Shown: positions 35,557 through 45,298 of the stretch, piece after piece
Layout of the letters: every line of letters starts with the position of its first letter
Position numbering within the stretch: the stretch's first letter is position 1
DNA from: Myxococcus dinghuensis
Lineage (GTDB): Bacteria; Myxococcota; Myxococcia; Myxococcales; Myxococcaceae
NCBI RefSeq assembly: GCF_024198235.1
Contig: NZ_JAKCFB010000031.1
Span: forward strand, 1-64,000
Direction of reading: 5' to 3'
Length of the DNA: 64,000 nt
Program-made: the position numbers and the translations under genes
Notes under the pieces: model-generated
Seen by the model: only the letters and a program-made list of their open reading frames with translations
Databases searched by the model: none
What the model was told of the DNA's origin: nothing

Positions 35557-38190
35557 GTGACGACCTCTCAACCGAAGCGTCAGCCCATCCCTTTCGGGAA
35601 GTACCTCCTTCTGGACCGCATCAACATCGGCGGCATGGCGGAGGTGTGGCGCGGCAAGCAATTCGGCGCGAGTGGCTTCGAACGGCTCGTGGCCATCAAG
35701 CGCATCCTGCCGAACATCGCGGAGGACGAAGAGTTCATCTCGATGTTCATCGATGAGGCGAAGATCAGCGTCCAGCTGAGCCACGCCAACATCGCGCAGA
35801 TCTACGAGCTGGGGCAGATCGCCAGCAGCTACTTCATCTCGATGGAGTACATCCCCGGCAAGGACATGCGGGCCATCTTCGACCGGTGCCGGAAGAAGGG
35901 GGAGCCCGCGCCCGTGCCGTTGGTGGCGTTCTGCATCTCCAAGATGTGCGAGGGCCTGGACTACGCCCACCGGAAGAAGGACGGGATGGGGCGGGACATG
36001 AACATCGTCCACCGCGACATCTCGCCCCAGAACGTCCTCCTCTCCTTCGAGGGCGAGGTCAAGGTCATCGACTTCGGCATCGCCAAGGCGGCGGGCAAGG
36101 CGACCAAGACGCAGGCGGGCATCCTCAAGGGCAAGTTCGGCTACATGAGCCCGGAGCAGATCCGCGGCCTGCCGCTGGACCGGCGCTCGGACGTGTTCGC
36201 CATCGGCGTGTGTCTCTACGAGATGCTCACCGGCGAGCGCCTCTTCGTGGGCGACAGCGACTTCAGCGTGCTGGAGAAGGTGCGCAAGGCGGAGGTCCCC
36301 GCGCCGTCCACGTACAACCGGCGCATCCCGGAGACGCTCGAGAAGATCGTCATGCGCGCGCTCGCCAAGGACGTGGACGAGCGCTACCAGTACGCCAGCG
36401 AGCTGGGCGACGACCTGCAGCGCTTCCTCATCACCAGCGAGACCATCTTCGGCCGCAAGGACCTCATGCAGTACATGAAGTCCACCTTCGCGGAGGAAGT
36501 GGAGCGCGAGAAGCAGCGCCTGTCGGACTACGCGGACATCCGCCCGCCGGACGGCATGCTCGCCGCGCTGGAGGCCGCGCAGGGCTACGCCAGCGGGGGC
36601 ATGTCCGCGCCGCCTCCTCCGGCCCCCGTGCCCGTGCCCGTGGTGCAGCCGGTGGCGCCGGCGCCGCCCCGCGCCACCGCCGCGATGGGCGCCGTCACGG
36701 GCGGTCCGCCCCCCGCGGCCTCGGGGGTACGGCGCTCGCCCACGCTGGCGGCGCTGCCCAAGCTGACGGCGGCCACGGCCGCGCCCGCGCCCAAGGAGGA
36801 CGAGGTCCAGGCGACGCAGCTGGTCTCCAGCGACCACGTCTTCGACGACAGCCCGGAGCCCACGACTCAGCCGGGTGCCCAGGTGGGGCGCACGGTGACG
36901 CCGCTGGGGACGCGGCCCCCCGCGGTCGACGAGGACGAGCATCCGTCCGGGAAGACGGCGCTGATTCCGCCGCCCTCGCCGCTGTCTCCGCCGCGCCTGT
37001 CTCAGGCGAACATGCCGGTGCTGACGCCCTCCGGGGCGCCGGCGCGCCCGTCGACGACGGTGCCCACGCTGGTCCCCCATGAGGTCGCGGCGCAGGCGCC
37101 GGGCCAGCGTCCCAGCCGGGGCGGGGATGGGCTGCCGCGCATCGCCCGTGACGTGCCGCCGGACGTGTCCCAGGGCATCCCGCGCAACGCGCTGCCGCCG
37201 GACGTGTCGCAGGGGGTCTCCCGCGCGGCGCTCCAGGAGGCACAGCAGTCGTCCCACCGGGCCCCGCCCCAGTTGAACGCGGGCAATCCGGTGCGCCCGC
37301 CCCCGCGTCGTCCGGAGCCTCCGCCGGTCCAGGAAGACGCGGAGTCCGAGGACGAGGAGTTCCCGACGGCCTCCGTGCCCGCGCTCAACCGCGGCAAGGG
37401 GCTCGACAAGCGGGTGCTCTACGGCCTCGTCGGCGTGGTGGCCCTGGTGCTCGTCTCCGTGGGCGCCTGGTGGGGCCTGAGCCCCGGTTCGGGCTACCTC
37501 ATGCTGGACCTGCAGCGCGTGCCGCAGGACGTGCGCTCGCGCATGAGCGTGACGTTCGACGCGCAGCCGGTGCCCGCGGACGGGGGCAGCACGTTGCTGC
37601 GCCAGGTGCAGGCCGGGCCGGTGATGGTCACGGTCAGCGCGGAGGGCTTCAAGACCTTCACCAAGACGGTGGCCGTCAACAGCGGCAAGGAGGTCACCCC
37701 GGTCGAGGTCGTGCTGGAGAGCCTCGTGCGCACCGCGTCGCTGGTGCTCGTCACCCAACCGACGGATGCCCAGGTGAAGGTGGACGGGAAGGTGGTCCGC
37801 GACCAGGGCCACTCGGATGCCTTCATCAAGGGCGTGCCCATCAGCGGCAACGAGTGGGTGGTGGAGGTCAGCGCGCCGCAGCACAAGCCCGCGTCGAAGC
37901 GGGTGCCCGTCTCCGGCGAGGGACCGGTCGAGGTGTCGCTCAAGCTGGAGCCCTTGGTGACGAAGGTGTCGGTGAAGGTCGACTCGCGTCCGGCGGGCGC
38001 CGTCATCTTCGTGGGCGGCCAGGAGCTGGGCGAGACGCCGGCCACGGTGCAGTTGTCCACGTCCGTGCGGCAGCTCACGCTCAAGCTCAAGTGCCACAGC
38101 GACGCGGAGGTGGACGTGCCGGCTTCCGAGGCCGGAGAATCCATCTCCACCGCGACGGTGACGCTCAAGCGACAGGCGCGCTGTCGCTGA
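35557..38190 (+). CDS. Ser/Thr protein kinase, single-span, with PEGA-like periplasmic repeats
   Basis: An 877-residue receptor-type kinase. The kinase domain (about 10-280) has the Gly loop GGMAEVW, VAIKR, HRDISPQN, DFGIAKA and MSPEQIRG, so it looks active; Ser-Pro-Gln instead of Leu-Lys-Pro in the catalytic loop is a common myxobacterial form. A long Pro/Ala-rich linker follows, then a membrane span at about 619-641 and a periplasmic part of 230 residues with three or more PEGA-like beta repeats (RVPQDVRSRM, TDAQVKVDGKVV, RPAGAVIFVGGQELG). The start is GTG at 35557. It precedes an AAA ATPase gene by about 100 bp. Confidence 0.92.
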   Translation: MTTSQPKRQPIPFGKYLLLDRINIGGMAEVWRGKQFGASGFERLVAIKRILPNIAEDEEFISMFIDEAKISVQLSHANIAQIYELGQIASSYFISMEYIPGKDMRAIFDRCRKKGEPAPVPLVAFCISKMCEGLDYAHRKKDGMGRDMNIVHRDISPQNVLLSFEGEVKVIDFGIAKAAGKATKTQAGILKGKFGYMSPEQIRGLPLDRRSDVFAIGVCLYEMLTGERLFVGDSDFSVLEKVRKAEVPAPSTYNRRIPETLEKIVMRALAKDVDERYQYASELGDDLQRFLITSETIFGRKDLMQYMKSTFAEEVEREKQRLSDYADIRPPDGMLAALEAAQGYASGGMSAPPPPAPVPVPVVQPVAPAPPRATAAMGAVTGGPPPAASGVRRSPTLAALPKLTAATAAPAPKEDEVQATQLVSSDHVFDDSPEPTTQPGAQVGRTVTPLGTRPPAVDEDEHPSGKTALIPPPSPLSPPRLSQANMPVLTPSGAPARPSTTVPTLVPHEVAAQAPGQRPSRGGDGLPRIARDVPPDVSQGIPRNALPPDVSQGVSRAALQEAQQSSHRAPPQLNAGNPVRPPPRRPEPPPVQEDAESEDEEFPTASVPALNRGKGLDKRVLYGLVGVVALVLVSVGAWWGLSPGSGYLMLDLQRVPQDVRSRMSVTFDAQPVPADGGSTLLRQVQAGPVMVTVSAEGFKTFTKTVAVNSGKEVTPVEVVLESLVRTASLVLVTQPTDAQVKVDGKVVRDQGHSDAFIKGVPISGNEWVVEVSAPQHKPASKRVPVSGEGPVEVSLKLEPLVTKVSVKVDSRPAGAVIFVGGQELGETPATVQLSTSVRQLTLKLKCHSDAEVDVPASEAGESISTATVTLKRQARCR

Positions 38191-38296
38191 GCGCGTGGCC
38201 CGTTAAGGTGAAGGGTTTCGAGGCCCGCTTCCCCCGTGAGGGCGGAGGCGGGTGCGCCAGCTCCCCCAGCGGAGGAGCGAGAGGAGGCGTGTGTCC

Positions 38297-40054
38297 GTGA
38301 GCAAGGTGCGCAAGGTCCAGAAGGCAGATCCATTGGCGGACCTCCCCCGGTGGGCGCAGCAGCTCGCCCGGAAGTACTACACGAAGACGGTGAACACCTT
38401 CCTGCTCTACGGAGCGGTGAGGGACCTGCAGCCGCTCCAGATGGAGGACGGCGGGCGGGGCTTCGGCACGCTGAAGACGTTCCTGTCGGAGGAGCTGTTC
38501 GGCGGGCGGGACCACGTCCTGTTCTATGACCGCTCGTCGGGCATCCGGTCGGCCACGCAGGAGACGCAGAAGGACCTGGCGCGGGTCATGTCCGGCTATG
38601 ACGCCATGTACGGCACGGACTACGCCAAGGTCATGCCGAGGGATCCAGGCCGGGCGCTCCAGGTGCTGGAGAACTTCCTGCGCATGCGCCTGAGCGAGGG
38701 GCGCTCGCTGGCGCTCATCATCGACTTCGCGGAGACGCTGGTGCCGGGCGGGGAGATCTCCCACCTGTCCTCGGAGGACCGCTTCGTGCTGGCCACGTTG
38801 GACAAGTGGGCGCACGACCCGCAGTTCCTCGCCGGCGACGTGTCCGTGGTGCTGCTGGCGGAGAACCTGGCGGACATCGCGCCGCGCATCTCCCGCAACC
38901 CGTACGTGTCGCCCATCGAGCTGCCCCTGCCCACCGAGGAGGAGCGGCTGGAGTACGTGCGCTTCAAGCTGGAGGGCAAGCGGCTGCAGTCCGTGTCGGA
39001 GGTGCCGCTGGCGGGCCTGGCGAAGATGACCGCGGGCCTGTCGCGCATCAACCTGGACCGCGTGCTGACGGAGGCGCTGGAGCGCGAGGTGCGCATCACC
39101 TCGGACCTCCTGAAGGAGAAGAAGAAGGAGATCATCCAGGCCGAGTGCCACGGCCTCCTGGAGTTCATCGAGCCGGTGCACACGCTGGACGCGGTGGCGG
39201 GGCACGCGAAGGCGAAGCAGATGCTGCGGCAGGCGGCCAGCGCGCTGAAGAAGGGGCGCCTGGAGGTCATGCCCATGGGCTATCTGCTGTCCGGGCCGGT
39301 GGGCACGGGCAAGACGTTCATGGTGAGCTGCTTCGCGGGGGAGATTGGCATCCCCGTGGTGAAGTTCCTCAACTTCCGCAGCCAGTGGCAGGGCGTCACC
39401 GAGGCCAACCTGGAGAAGATCTTCAACCTCCTCAAGGCCTTGTGGCCGGTGGCGGTGATGATCGACGAGGCGGACACGTTCCTCGGCAACCGGGACTCCG
39501 GCGGTGACTCCGGCACGAGCAGCCGCGTGTTCGGCTCCATCGCGTCCTTCATGGGCAACACGCAGTACCGCGGGAAGATCGTCTGGTTCCTGATGACGGC
39601 CCGGCCGGACCTGCTGCCCATCGACCTCAAGCGGCAGGGCCGCGCGGAGGAGCACCTGGCGCTCTTCTATCCGCAGACGGACGCGGAGCGTGACGAGCTC
39701 TTCCAGGTGATGTCGAAGAAGACGGGCGTCTCCGCGGAGGGCATCGAGTCCTTCTCCGCCATGATTCCGCCGAGCGTGCGCGCCTTCAGCGGCGCGGACA
39801 TCGAGGCCGTCATGGTGCGCTCGAAGTTCCGGGCCCTGGCGGACGGGCGTGAGTCGGTGACGAAGGACGACGTGGCGGCGGTGCTCGCGGACTTCGTGCC
39901 ACCCAGCTACCCGTTGGAGATCGAACTCCAGAACCTGGTCGCCGTGCAGGAGTGCACCAGCCGGGAGCTGCTGCCCGAGAACTTCCGCACGCTGGACCGA
40001 GACGTCATCACCCGCCGCGTCCGGGAGTTGAAGGCGCTGCTCGAGGAGCGGTAG
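38297..40054 (+). CDS. AAA ATPase with degenerate N-terminal domain
   Basis: A 585-residue protein. The C-terminal half is an AAA module with Walker A SGPVGTGKT (about 331), Walker B VAVMIDEAD (about 388), and FLMTARPD as sensor-1 region (Thr-Ala in place of the usual Asn), followed by helical lid sequence. The first 280 residues look like another AAA-like domain without Walker motifs (FLLYGAVRDLQPL, ALIIDFAETLVPGG, VVLLAENLADIAPRIS). The GTG at 38297 has GAGAGGAGG at ideal spacing; GTG at 38291 is the alternative. Its role is unknown; position suggests a link to the upstream kinase. Confidence 0.8.
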   Translation: MSKVRKVQKADPLADLPRWAQQLARKYYTKTVNTFLLYGAVRDLQPLQMEDGGRGFGTLKTFLSEELFGGRDHVLFYDRSSGIRSATQETQKDLARVMSGYDAMYGTDYAKVMPRDPGRALQVLENFLRMRLSEGRSLALIIDFAETLVPGGEISHLSSEDRFVLATLDKWAHDPQFLAGDVSVVLLAENLADIAPRISRNPYVSPIELPLPTEEERLEYVRFKLEGKRLQSVSEVPLAGLAKMTAGLSRINLDRVLTEALEREVRITSDLLKEKKKEIIQAECHGLLEFIEPVHTLDAVAGHAKAKQMLRQAASALKKGRLEVMPMGYLLSGPVGTGKTFMVSCFAGEIGIPVVKFLNFRSQWQGVTEANLEKIFNLLKALWPVAVMIDEADTFLGNRDSGGDSGTSSRVFGSIASFMGNTQYRGKIVWFLMTARPDLLPIDLKRQGRAEEHLALFYPQTDAERDELFQVMSKKTGVSAEGIESFSAMIPPSVRAFSGADIEAVMVRSKFRALADGRESVTKDDVAAVLADFVPPSYPLEIELQNLVAVQECTSRELLPENFRTLDRDVITRRVRELKALLEER

Positions 40055-40063
40055 CCACATTCG

Positions 40064-41005
40064 TCAGGCGACCGGCACCGGCACGCGCAGGTGCGGGTCG
40101 TCCACGTGCTCCACCACCGCCACGCGGTCTCCGACGGACAGCGCGTCGTGGAGCACGACGATGGCCTCGTTCGAGTGGCGGATGCAGCCGTGGGACACGT
40201 TGCCCCCGAGCAGGGCGGGGGCGTTCGTCCCGTGCAGCTCCTCCGCGGAGTGGCGACCATCCGCCCAGGACAGGTCCAACAGTCGCGTGCCGAAGACGTG
40301 CTGGTCGTTCCACAGCCGCGCGCCCGCCGCCTCCGCGGCCACCTGGTCCAACTTCGTCCGGACGACCTTGAGCCCCGCGCGCGTGGGGGTGCCGGCGGTG
40401 CCCGTGGCGTTGGGGAACACGTCCACCAGTTGCCCCCGGGGGTCGAAGAGGAAGGTGCGGTGCTCGCGCAGCGCCACCACCACGCGCACGGGTTGCCCGT
40501 CGTAGTGGGGGTTGGGCAGGCCGCGCGACTGGCCACGAGCGCCCGGGGCGGGGGCCAGCGCCTCCAACGCGCGCAGCGTGGCGGCGTCGAGGACCCCCGT
40601 GGGTTGGAGGGTGGGGAAGGTGGCGCGGGCGTGCACCTGGAAGTTGCGCAACGCCCGGGTCGTCTGCTGGCCCAGTCTCCCGTCCGCGCCCCCGTGCAGC
40701 GCGAAGCCCATGTCCAGCAGGGCCGACTGGACGGCGCGCACGCCGTCTCCCTGGGCGCCTGCTCCGAGGAGGCGCAGGCCGGAGGCCACCTCCGTGAGTT
40801 CGGGTTGCCCCGCGAAGCGCGCGTGCGTGAGCGGGGGCGCGGCGGGGCTCCGGGGGACGGCGCCCCAGTCCTCCACCGACGTCCGTGTGTCGGGACGGGC
40901 ATCCGCGCGTGCTGGGGACGTCGCGGGGGTGGACTGGGGGAGGAGGGCCCCCTCGGAGGGAGGGGGCGGGAGGCGGGGCGTGTCGCGAGCGATGGACGAG
41001 GTCAT
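40064..41005 (-). CDS. L,D-transpeptidase (YkuD) with peptidoglycan-binding domain
   Basis: A protein of about 313 residues. An unstructured Pro/Ser/Arg-rich N-terminus leads to a peptidoglycan-binding domain of type 1 (GDGVRAVQSALLDMGF, GRLGQQTTRALRNFQ), then a YkuD catalytic domain ending in HGTNAPALL and SHGCIRHSNEAI, which contains the catalytic His and Cys. YkuD enzymes make 3-3 crosslinks in peptidoglycan or attach proteins to it. No clear signal peptide is seen, so export is uncertain. The ATG at 41005 is preferred; a GTG at 41017 is possible. The gene ends 9 bp from the convergent AAA ATPase gene. Confidence 0.87.
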   Translation of the reverse strand: MTSSIARDTPRLPPPPSEGALLPQSTPATSPARADARPDTRTSVEDWGAVPRSPAAPPLTHARFAGQPELTEVASGLRLLGAGAQGDGVRAVQSALLDMGFALHGGADGRLGQQTTRALRNFQVHARATFPTLQPTGVLDAATLRALEALAPAPGARGQSRGLPNPHYDGQPVRVVVALREHRTFLFDPRGQLVDVFPNATGTAGTPTRAGLKVVRTKLDQVAAEAAGARLWNDQHVFGTRLLDLSWADGRHSAEELHGTNAPALLGGNVSHGCIRHSNEAIVVLHDALSVGDRVAVVEHVDDPHLRVPVPVA

Positions 41006-41037
41006 GCCTCGTCCCACTGCAATTCACTCGCCCGTCC

Positions 41038-43563
41038 TCACGGCGCGCTGACGCTGAGCACCTTGCCGGTGGGGATGGTGCGGTGGTCCTTGATGTTGTT
41101 CCACCGCATGATGTCCTCGACGCTGACGCCGTAGCGCTGGGACACGGACCAGAGCGTCTCGCCCTCGGCCAGTGAGTGGACCTTGCCGCCCGGCCTGGCG
41201 GGGAGGGCGGCCACGTTCCGGGCCACCACGGTGCCGGCGCGCTCCTGCACCTGCGCGGTGCCCTCGGGCCACACGTAGATGAGCGAGCCCACCTGGAGCG
41301 TGGGGTTGCGGCGGCGCAGGTTGTTCCACTGCTTGAGGTGGTCCACGGACACGTTGAACTTGGTGGCGATGACCCAGAGGCTGTCGCCCGACTGCACGCC
41401 GTAGGTGATGCGCTTGCGGCCGTTGAGCGTCTCCGTCTTCACGGGGCCGGCGGCCACGGGGCCCTTGGGGGTGCCGGCGGGGACCTCGTCCTCCGGGCGG
41501 TGCGCCACGACGCCGCTGCGCCGCGCCTGGGCCACCTTGCTCGCCAGGGCGCCGCCGCTGCCGCCGGTGGCCTTGCCCGCGGGGACGGGAATCACCAGCT
41601 CCGCGCCCAGCTTGAGCGTCTTCGCGCTCTTGAGGCGGTTCATCTGGAGGATGGCCTCGGACGCGCTGCCGTAGCGCTCGGCGATCTGCGACAGGGTGTC
41701 GCCGCGCTTCACCTTGTGCATGCGGAACGTCAGGCGCTCGGCCGGGGAGAGCTTCTTGAAGCCCTCCGCGAAGCGGGGCGCCGCGCCGACGGGGAGCCGC
41801 AGCTTGTAGGGGTTCTTCGTCGTCGCCGGGGGCGTGCACCAGCGCTTGAGCTCCGGGTTGAGGTCCTGCACGTCCTTGACGTTCACCCCGGCGGCGCGCG
41901 CCACCACGTCCAGGTCCGTGGCGTCCGGCAGGTCCACCTCGTCGTACGCGAGCGGCTGCTCGTAGTCGAACTCCTCCTCGGAGAAGCCGAACGCGGTGGG
42001 GTTCTTCGCCACCAGCGCGGCGGCGATGAGCTTGGGCACGTAGTGCTTGGTCTCCTTCGCCAGGCCCTTCTCCTCCGACAGGAGCCAGAAGTTGTTGGTG
42101 CCGTAGCGCTCCACCATGCGCCGTACGCGGTAGGAGCCGGTGTTGTAGCCGGCCCAGGCCAGGTACCAGTGGCCCAGCTCCGAGTGGAGGTCCTTGAGGT
42201 AGGTGGCGGCGGCGCGCGTGGCCTTGACCGGGTCGCGGCGCTCGTCCACCCAGAAGTCCTGCTTGAGGCCGTACTGGCGGCCCGTGCTGGAGATGAACTG
42301 CCAGGGCCCGGCCGCGTGCGCCCACGAGTAGGCGTGCGCGGAGAAGCCGCTCTCGATCATCGCCAGGTACACCGTGTCGCGCGGCAGGCCGTGCTTCTCG
42401 AGGATGGGCTGCATCACCGGCAGGTAGCGCGCCGAGCGGGACATCCACTTGCGGAACCACTTGCGGCCAGGTCCCTGGAAGAACTGGATGTACTGGGCCA
42501 CCAGCGGCTGCATCTCCACCGGGATGTCGTAGCGGTCTTGAATCTGCGAGACGTCGAAGCTGCCCAGGTCGGTGATGAGCGGCAGCTCGGCGGGCGTGTC
42601 GTCCTCGCGGAAGGTGGGCTCCTCCAGCGCGTCGAGCATGCGCAGGCGCAGGGGATTGGCGAGCCCCAGCCGGCGCAGCGACTGCATCACCTCCGCGTTC
42701 GGCCTCGCGGCCGGGTCCAGCGTGGCGCCCTCGAGCGCGCGCAGTTCCTCCAACTCGGCGGACTCGGACTCCACCTCCTCGCTCGTCGCCTCCGGCTCCT
42801 GGCTGGGGTCCTCCGCGTCCGTCATCGCCGTGCCGCTGGCGAAGGCGCGCTTGTCGTCCAGCGCCTCGTCATCCGAGGGCTGGGGCTTCGCCGCGACGGC
42901 GGACTTCGGCGTGGCTGGTGTGTTCGTGGTGCCACGGCCCGTCGACGCCTGCGAGCTTGCAGGGGTGGTCCCACCGCTCGCCTGCGCGGGCGCCGTCGTC
43001 ACGCCGTTCACGGCCGGAGCCTGCGCCGCGTCGTTCGCCGTCGGCGCCTGGGTCGTCGCGCCGTTCACGGCCGGAGCCTGCGCCGCGTTGGTCGCCATCG
43101 GCGCCTGTGCGGGCGTGCCCTTCGTGGTCGAAGCAGGCGCCACGCCGCTGGCGACGGGGGCCTGGGCCGCGCTGCTCGCCGTCGGCGTCTGGGGCGTCGC
43201 GCCGTTCACGGTCGAGGAGGGCGTCGCGCCACGCGTTGCCGGAGCCTGGGGCGTCGTACTGCTCGCGGTGGCGGGCGCCGCGTTCGTATTGCCCGAGGCC
43301 GTCTGGGCCTCGCCTGCCGCGCGGGCTGGCGCCTGCTGCGGGCTGCTCGGCGGCGTGGAGGCGGGGACGGCCGCCTGCGCCGCGGCGCCGCCCGCTGTCA
43401 TCAGCGTGCTCTTCGCATCCAGCGTGGCGCTGGTCGCCAGGCTGCGGGTTTCGTCGGCCGCGAGCACGCGCATGCCTGCGGGAGGCGGAGGCATGGGCGG
43501 CGGCACACCCGCCGAGGCGGGAGGCGGGGCCAGGTTCAGCACGAGGAGGCAGAGAGGCAGCAT
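41038..43563 (-). CDS. MltD-like lytic transglycosylase with LysM domains
   Basis: An 841-residue exported protein. A signal peptide (about residues 1-18) is followed by a 250-residue Ala/Thr/Pro/Gln low-complexity region with short repeats, an acidic stretch, then an SLT catalytic domain (about 350-500) with the catalytic Glu in MIESGFS, AAGPWQFI and the AGYNTGS motif. Three LysM-like modules follow (VKRGDTLSQIAERYG, VQSGDSLWVIATKFN, LAEGETLWSVSQRYG), which bind peptidoglycan. MltD-type enzymes cut glycan strands to release 1,6-anhydromuropeptides. The protein is about twice the length of E. coli MltD because of the linker. Confidence 0.93.
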   Translation of the reverse strand: MLPLCLLVLNLAPPPASAGVPPPMPPPPAGMRVLAADETRSLATSATLDAKSTLMTAGGAAAQAAVPASTPPSSPQQAPARAAGEAQTASGNTNAAPATASSTTPQAPATRGATPSSTVNGATPQTPTASSAAQAPVASGVAPASTTKGTPAQAPMATNAAQAPAVNGATTQAPTANDAAQAPAVNGVTTAPAQASGGTTPASSQASTGRGTTNTPATPKSAVAAKPQPSDDEALDDKRAFASGTAMTDAEDPSQEPEATSEEVESESAELEELRALEGATLDPAARPNAEVMQSLRRLGLANPLRLRMLDALEEPTFREDDTPAELPLITDLGSFDVSQIQDRYDIPVEMQPLVAQYIQFFQGPGRKWFRKWMSRSARYLPVMQPILEKHGLPRDTVYLAMIESGFSAHAYSWAHAAGPWQFISSTGRQYGLKQDFWVDERRDPVKATRAAATYLKDLHSELGHWYLAWAGYNTGSYRVRRMVERYGTNNFWLLSEEKGLAKETKHYVPKLIAAALVAKNPTAFGFSEEEFDYEQPLAYDEVDLPDATDLDVVARAAGVNVKDVQDLNPELKRWCTPPATTKNPYKLRLPVGAAPRFAEGFKKLSPAERLTFRMHKVKRGDTLSQIAERYGSASEAILQMNRLKSAKTLKLGAELVIPVPAGKATGGSGGALASKVAQARRSGVVAHRPEDEVPAGTPKGPVAAGPVKTETLNGRKRITYGVQSGDSLWVIATKFNVSVDHLKQWNNLRRRNPTLQVGSLIYVWPEGTAQVQERAGTVVARNVAALPARPGGKVHSLAEGETLWSVSQRYGVSVEDIMRWNNIKDHRTIPTGKVLSVSAP
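43002..43088. repeat. 57-bp-period direct repeat in MltD-like gene
   Basis: The 30-bp block beginning CGCCGTTCACGGCCGG occurs identically at 43002-43031 and 43059-43088, a period of 57 bp or 19 codons. It encodes the repeating AQAPAVNG units of the low-complexity linker. Further diverged copies lie towards 43210. It is the kind of repeat that changes copy number by slippage. Confidence 0.7.
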
Positions 43564-43605
43564 GGGGTCGCAAGAAGAGTGCGCCCAGAAGCAGGCGAAG
43601 GCCGA

Positions 43606-43633
43606 AGTATTCGCGCTTTTTCTTGACAGTCAA
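43606..43633 (-). promoter_or_regulatory. Probable promoter of the MltD-like gene
   Basis: Minus strand: -35 TTGACT (43633-43628), 16-bp spacer, -10 AATACT (43611-43606), about 42 bp before the start codon. The surrounding DNA is unusually AT-rich for this genome. Confidence 0.45.
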
Positions 43634-43705
43634 ACAACGAGTCGCGCGGTGTGGCCACGCAGAGGACGCTCCGTGGGTGCGTCCCTCCGGGCGCTGACGC
43701 CTGCT

Positions 43706-45298
43706 TTACGGTTTGACGGGCTTCGGGACGTCCGCCGGCTTGCCCTTCGACGAGGCGTCCACCGGCTTGCCGTGGCCCGGCCCCAGGATTCGCGGCAGGT
43801 ACGTCGCGAAGTCGAAGTGGGGCGAGTTCTCCGGGTTGTGGCAGGTGACGCAGAGGGACTCGCCCGGCGCGGCGACGATGTTGTCGGCGCTCGGCTCGTC
43901 CGCGTGCAGCGAGCCCGGTCCGTGGCAGCTCTCGCAGCCCACGTCCTCGCGGCCCGCGACCTTGTCGAGCCGGCACACGCCGCCGGGTTGCTCCCAACCG
44001 GTGACGTGGCACCCCACGCAGTTGAGGTGGAACTGCTTGCCCACCTCCTCCAGCGTCTCCCAGGCGTGGTGATGCTTGGACTTCTCCCACGTGGGGAAGG
44101 CCTCTTCGTGGCAGGCGCGGCACGGCTCGTTGCCGACGAAGGCCGCCTTGCCCGGGGCGGGCGCGGGACAGTCCTGGCCGTGCTCCTTCGCCCAGGCCAG
44201 GTTCAGCTTCCCCACCTCCGCGTCGTACTTCGCCACCAGCGACTGCGCCTCCGGCAGCGACGGCAGCCCCGACTCCAACGGCACGAAGCGCACGGAGAAG
44301 CCGTCCACGTCGTGCGTCGTCACCGGGGGCGCGGACAAGAGGGCCTGCTTGCGCGCCACCAGCTCGTCGCGCTTGGCCTGCTTGAGGGCCTTGAGCTGGG
44401 CATCGATGCCCGGCAGGTTGATCTCCTTGTCCAGCAGGGCGGTGCGCTGCTCCAGCGCGGCCACCTCGCGGTCGGTGTCGCCCTGACCCTTCTGGAAGAC
44501 GAAGCGGCCCGGCTGCGCGGCGTAGCCCAGGTCCACCCGGACCAGCGAGCGTCCGCGGCTCTGCGGCGCCACCACCGGCACCGTGGCGCGGACCAGCCGG
44601 TTCTGCTCGCCCCCCAGCCCTGCCTCCGACCGGGTCGCCACCAGCAGGTCCGCCGGGAGACCGGGGGTCTCCGCCACCTTCTGGGCCTCCTCCAGCGTCT
44701 GGTCCACCAGCGCCAGGACGAAGTCCGCGCCTTCCTTCCGCGCGCGGGCGCTGGCGGCCACCAACTGCTCCGTCGTGTCGGCCGCCACGATGCCCACCTT
44801 CCGGGGGCCGGCGGGCACGAGCTTCACGGTGCCGGGAGCCACCTCCGGCAAGCCCAGCCCCTCGCGGAAGCCGGCGCCGCGCGTGTCGTCCAGGGGGCCG
44901 GTGGCGCGCACCGTCAGCCCCATCATCCGCATCGCGTTCGCCAGGGCCTTCGCCTTCAGCTCCTCCTGCGGGACCTGGCCGGGCTTGAGGGTCGTCTCGC
45001 CGAAGAGGCTGTTGCCGCCGTCGACGTAGTGGACGGGCAGGGCGCCCTTGCGCGCCTCCTGCACCTGGAACGCCGCGCGCGCGATGCCGCCGCGCATGTT
45101 CTCGCTACAGCCGCACGGGCCGAGGTAGCCCTGGGTGTCCGCGGAGATGAGGAGGGTGGCGCCCGCCGTGGAGGTGGCGCCGGTGGACGGGGTCCCCGCT
45201 TCCGCTTCGGGGGGGCGGGGCGGCGGGTCCTTGCGCATGCACCCGGTGAGCACCACGCCCGCGAGGGCGGCGAGCAGGACGGGGCGCATCCGCGTCAC
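43706..45298 (-). CDS. Tetraheme c-type cytochrome fused to a degenerate 5'-nucleotidase-like domain, lipoprotein
   Basis: A 530-residue lipoprotein (lipobox LTGC, Cys20). The first 330 residues look like a UshA/5'-nucleotidase-type metallophosphatase, but the metal motif DxH reads SADTQGYLGPCGC, and the GNHE loop reads DGGNSLFGE, so the classical metal site is lost. Instead a conserved PCGCSENMRGG motif is present. The C-terminal 150 residues carry four CxxCH heme sites (CRACH, CVGCH, CESCH, CVTCH) and further histidines such as SKHHHAWE, like cytochrome c554-type electron carriers. It should sit on the periplasmic face. The redox partner is unknown. A CheY-like gene upstream overlaps it by 4 bp. 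Confidence 0.83.
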   Translation of the reverse strand: MTRMRPVLLAALAGVVLTGCMRKDPPPRPPEAEAGTPSTGATSTAGATLLISADTQGYLGPCGCSENMRGGIARAAFQVQEARKGALPVHYVDGGNSLFGETTLKPGQVPQEELKAKALANAMRMMGLTVRATGPLDDTRGAGFREGLGLPEVAPGTVKLVPAGPRKVGIVAADTTEQLVAASARARKEGADFVLALVDQTLEEAQKVAETPGLPADLLVATRSEAGLGGEQNRLVRATVPVVAPQSRGRSLVRVDLGYAAQPGRFVFQKGQGDTDREVAALEQRTALLDKEINLPGIDAQLKALKQAKRDELVARKQALLSAPPVTTHDVDGFSVRFVPLESGLPSLPEAQSLVAKYDAEVGKLNLAWAKEHGQDCPAPAPGKAAFVGNEPCRACHEEAFPTWEKSKHHHAWETLEEVGKQFHLNCVGCHVTGWEQPGGVCRLDKVAGREDVGCESCHGPGSLHADEPSADNIVAAPGESLCVTCHNPENSPHFDFATYLPRILGPGHGKPVDASSKGKPADVPKPVKP

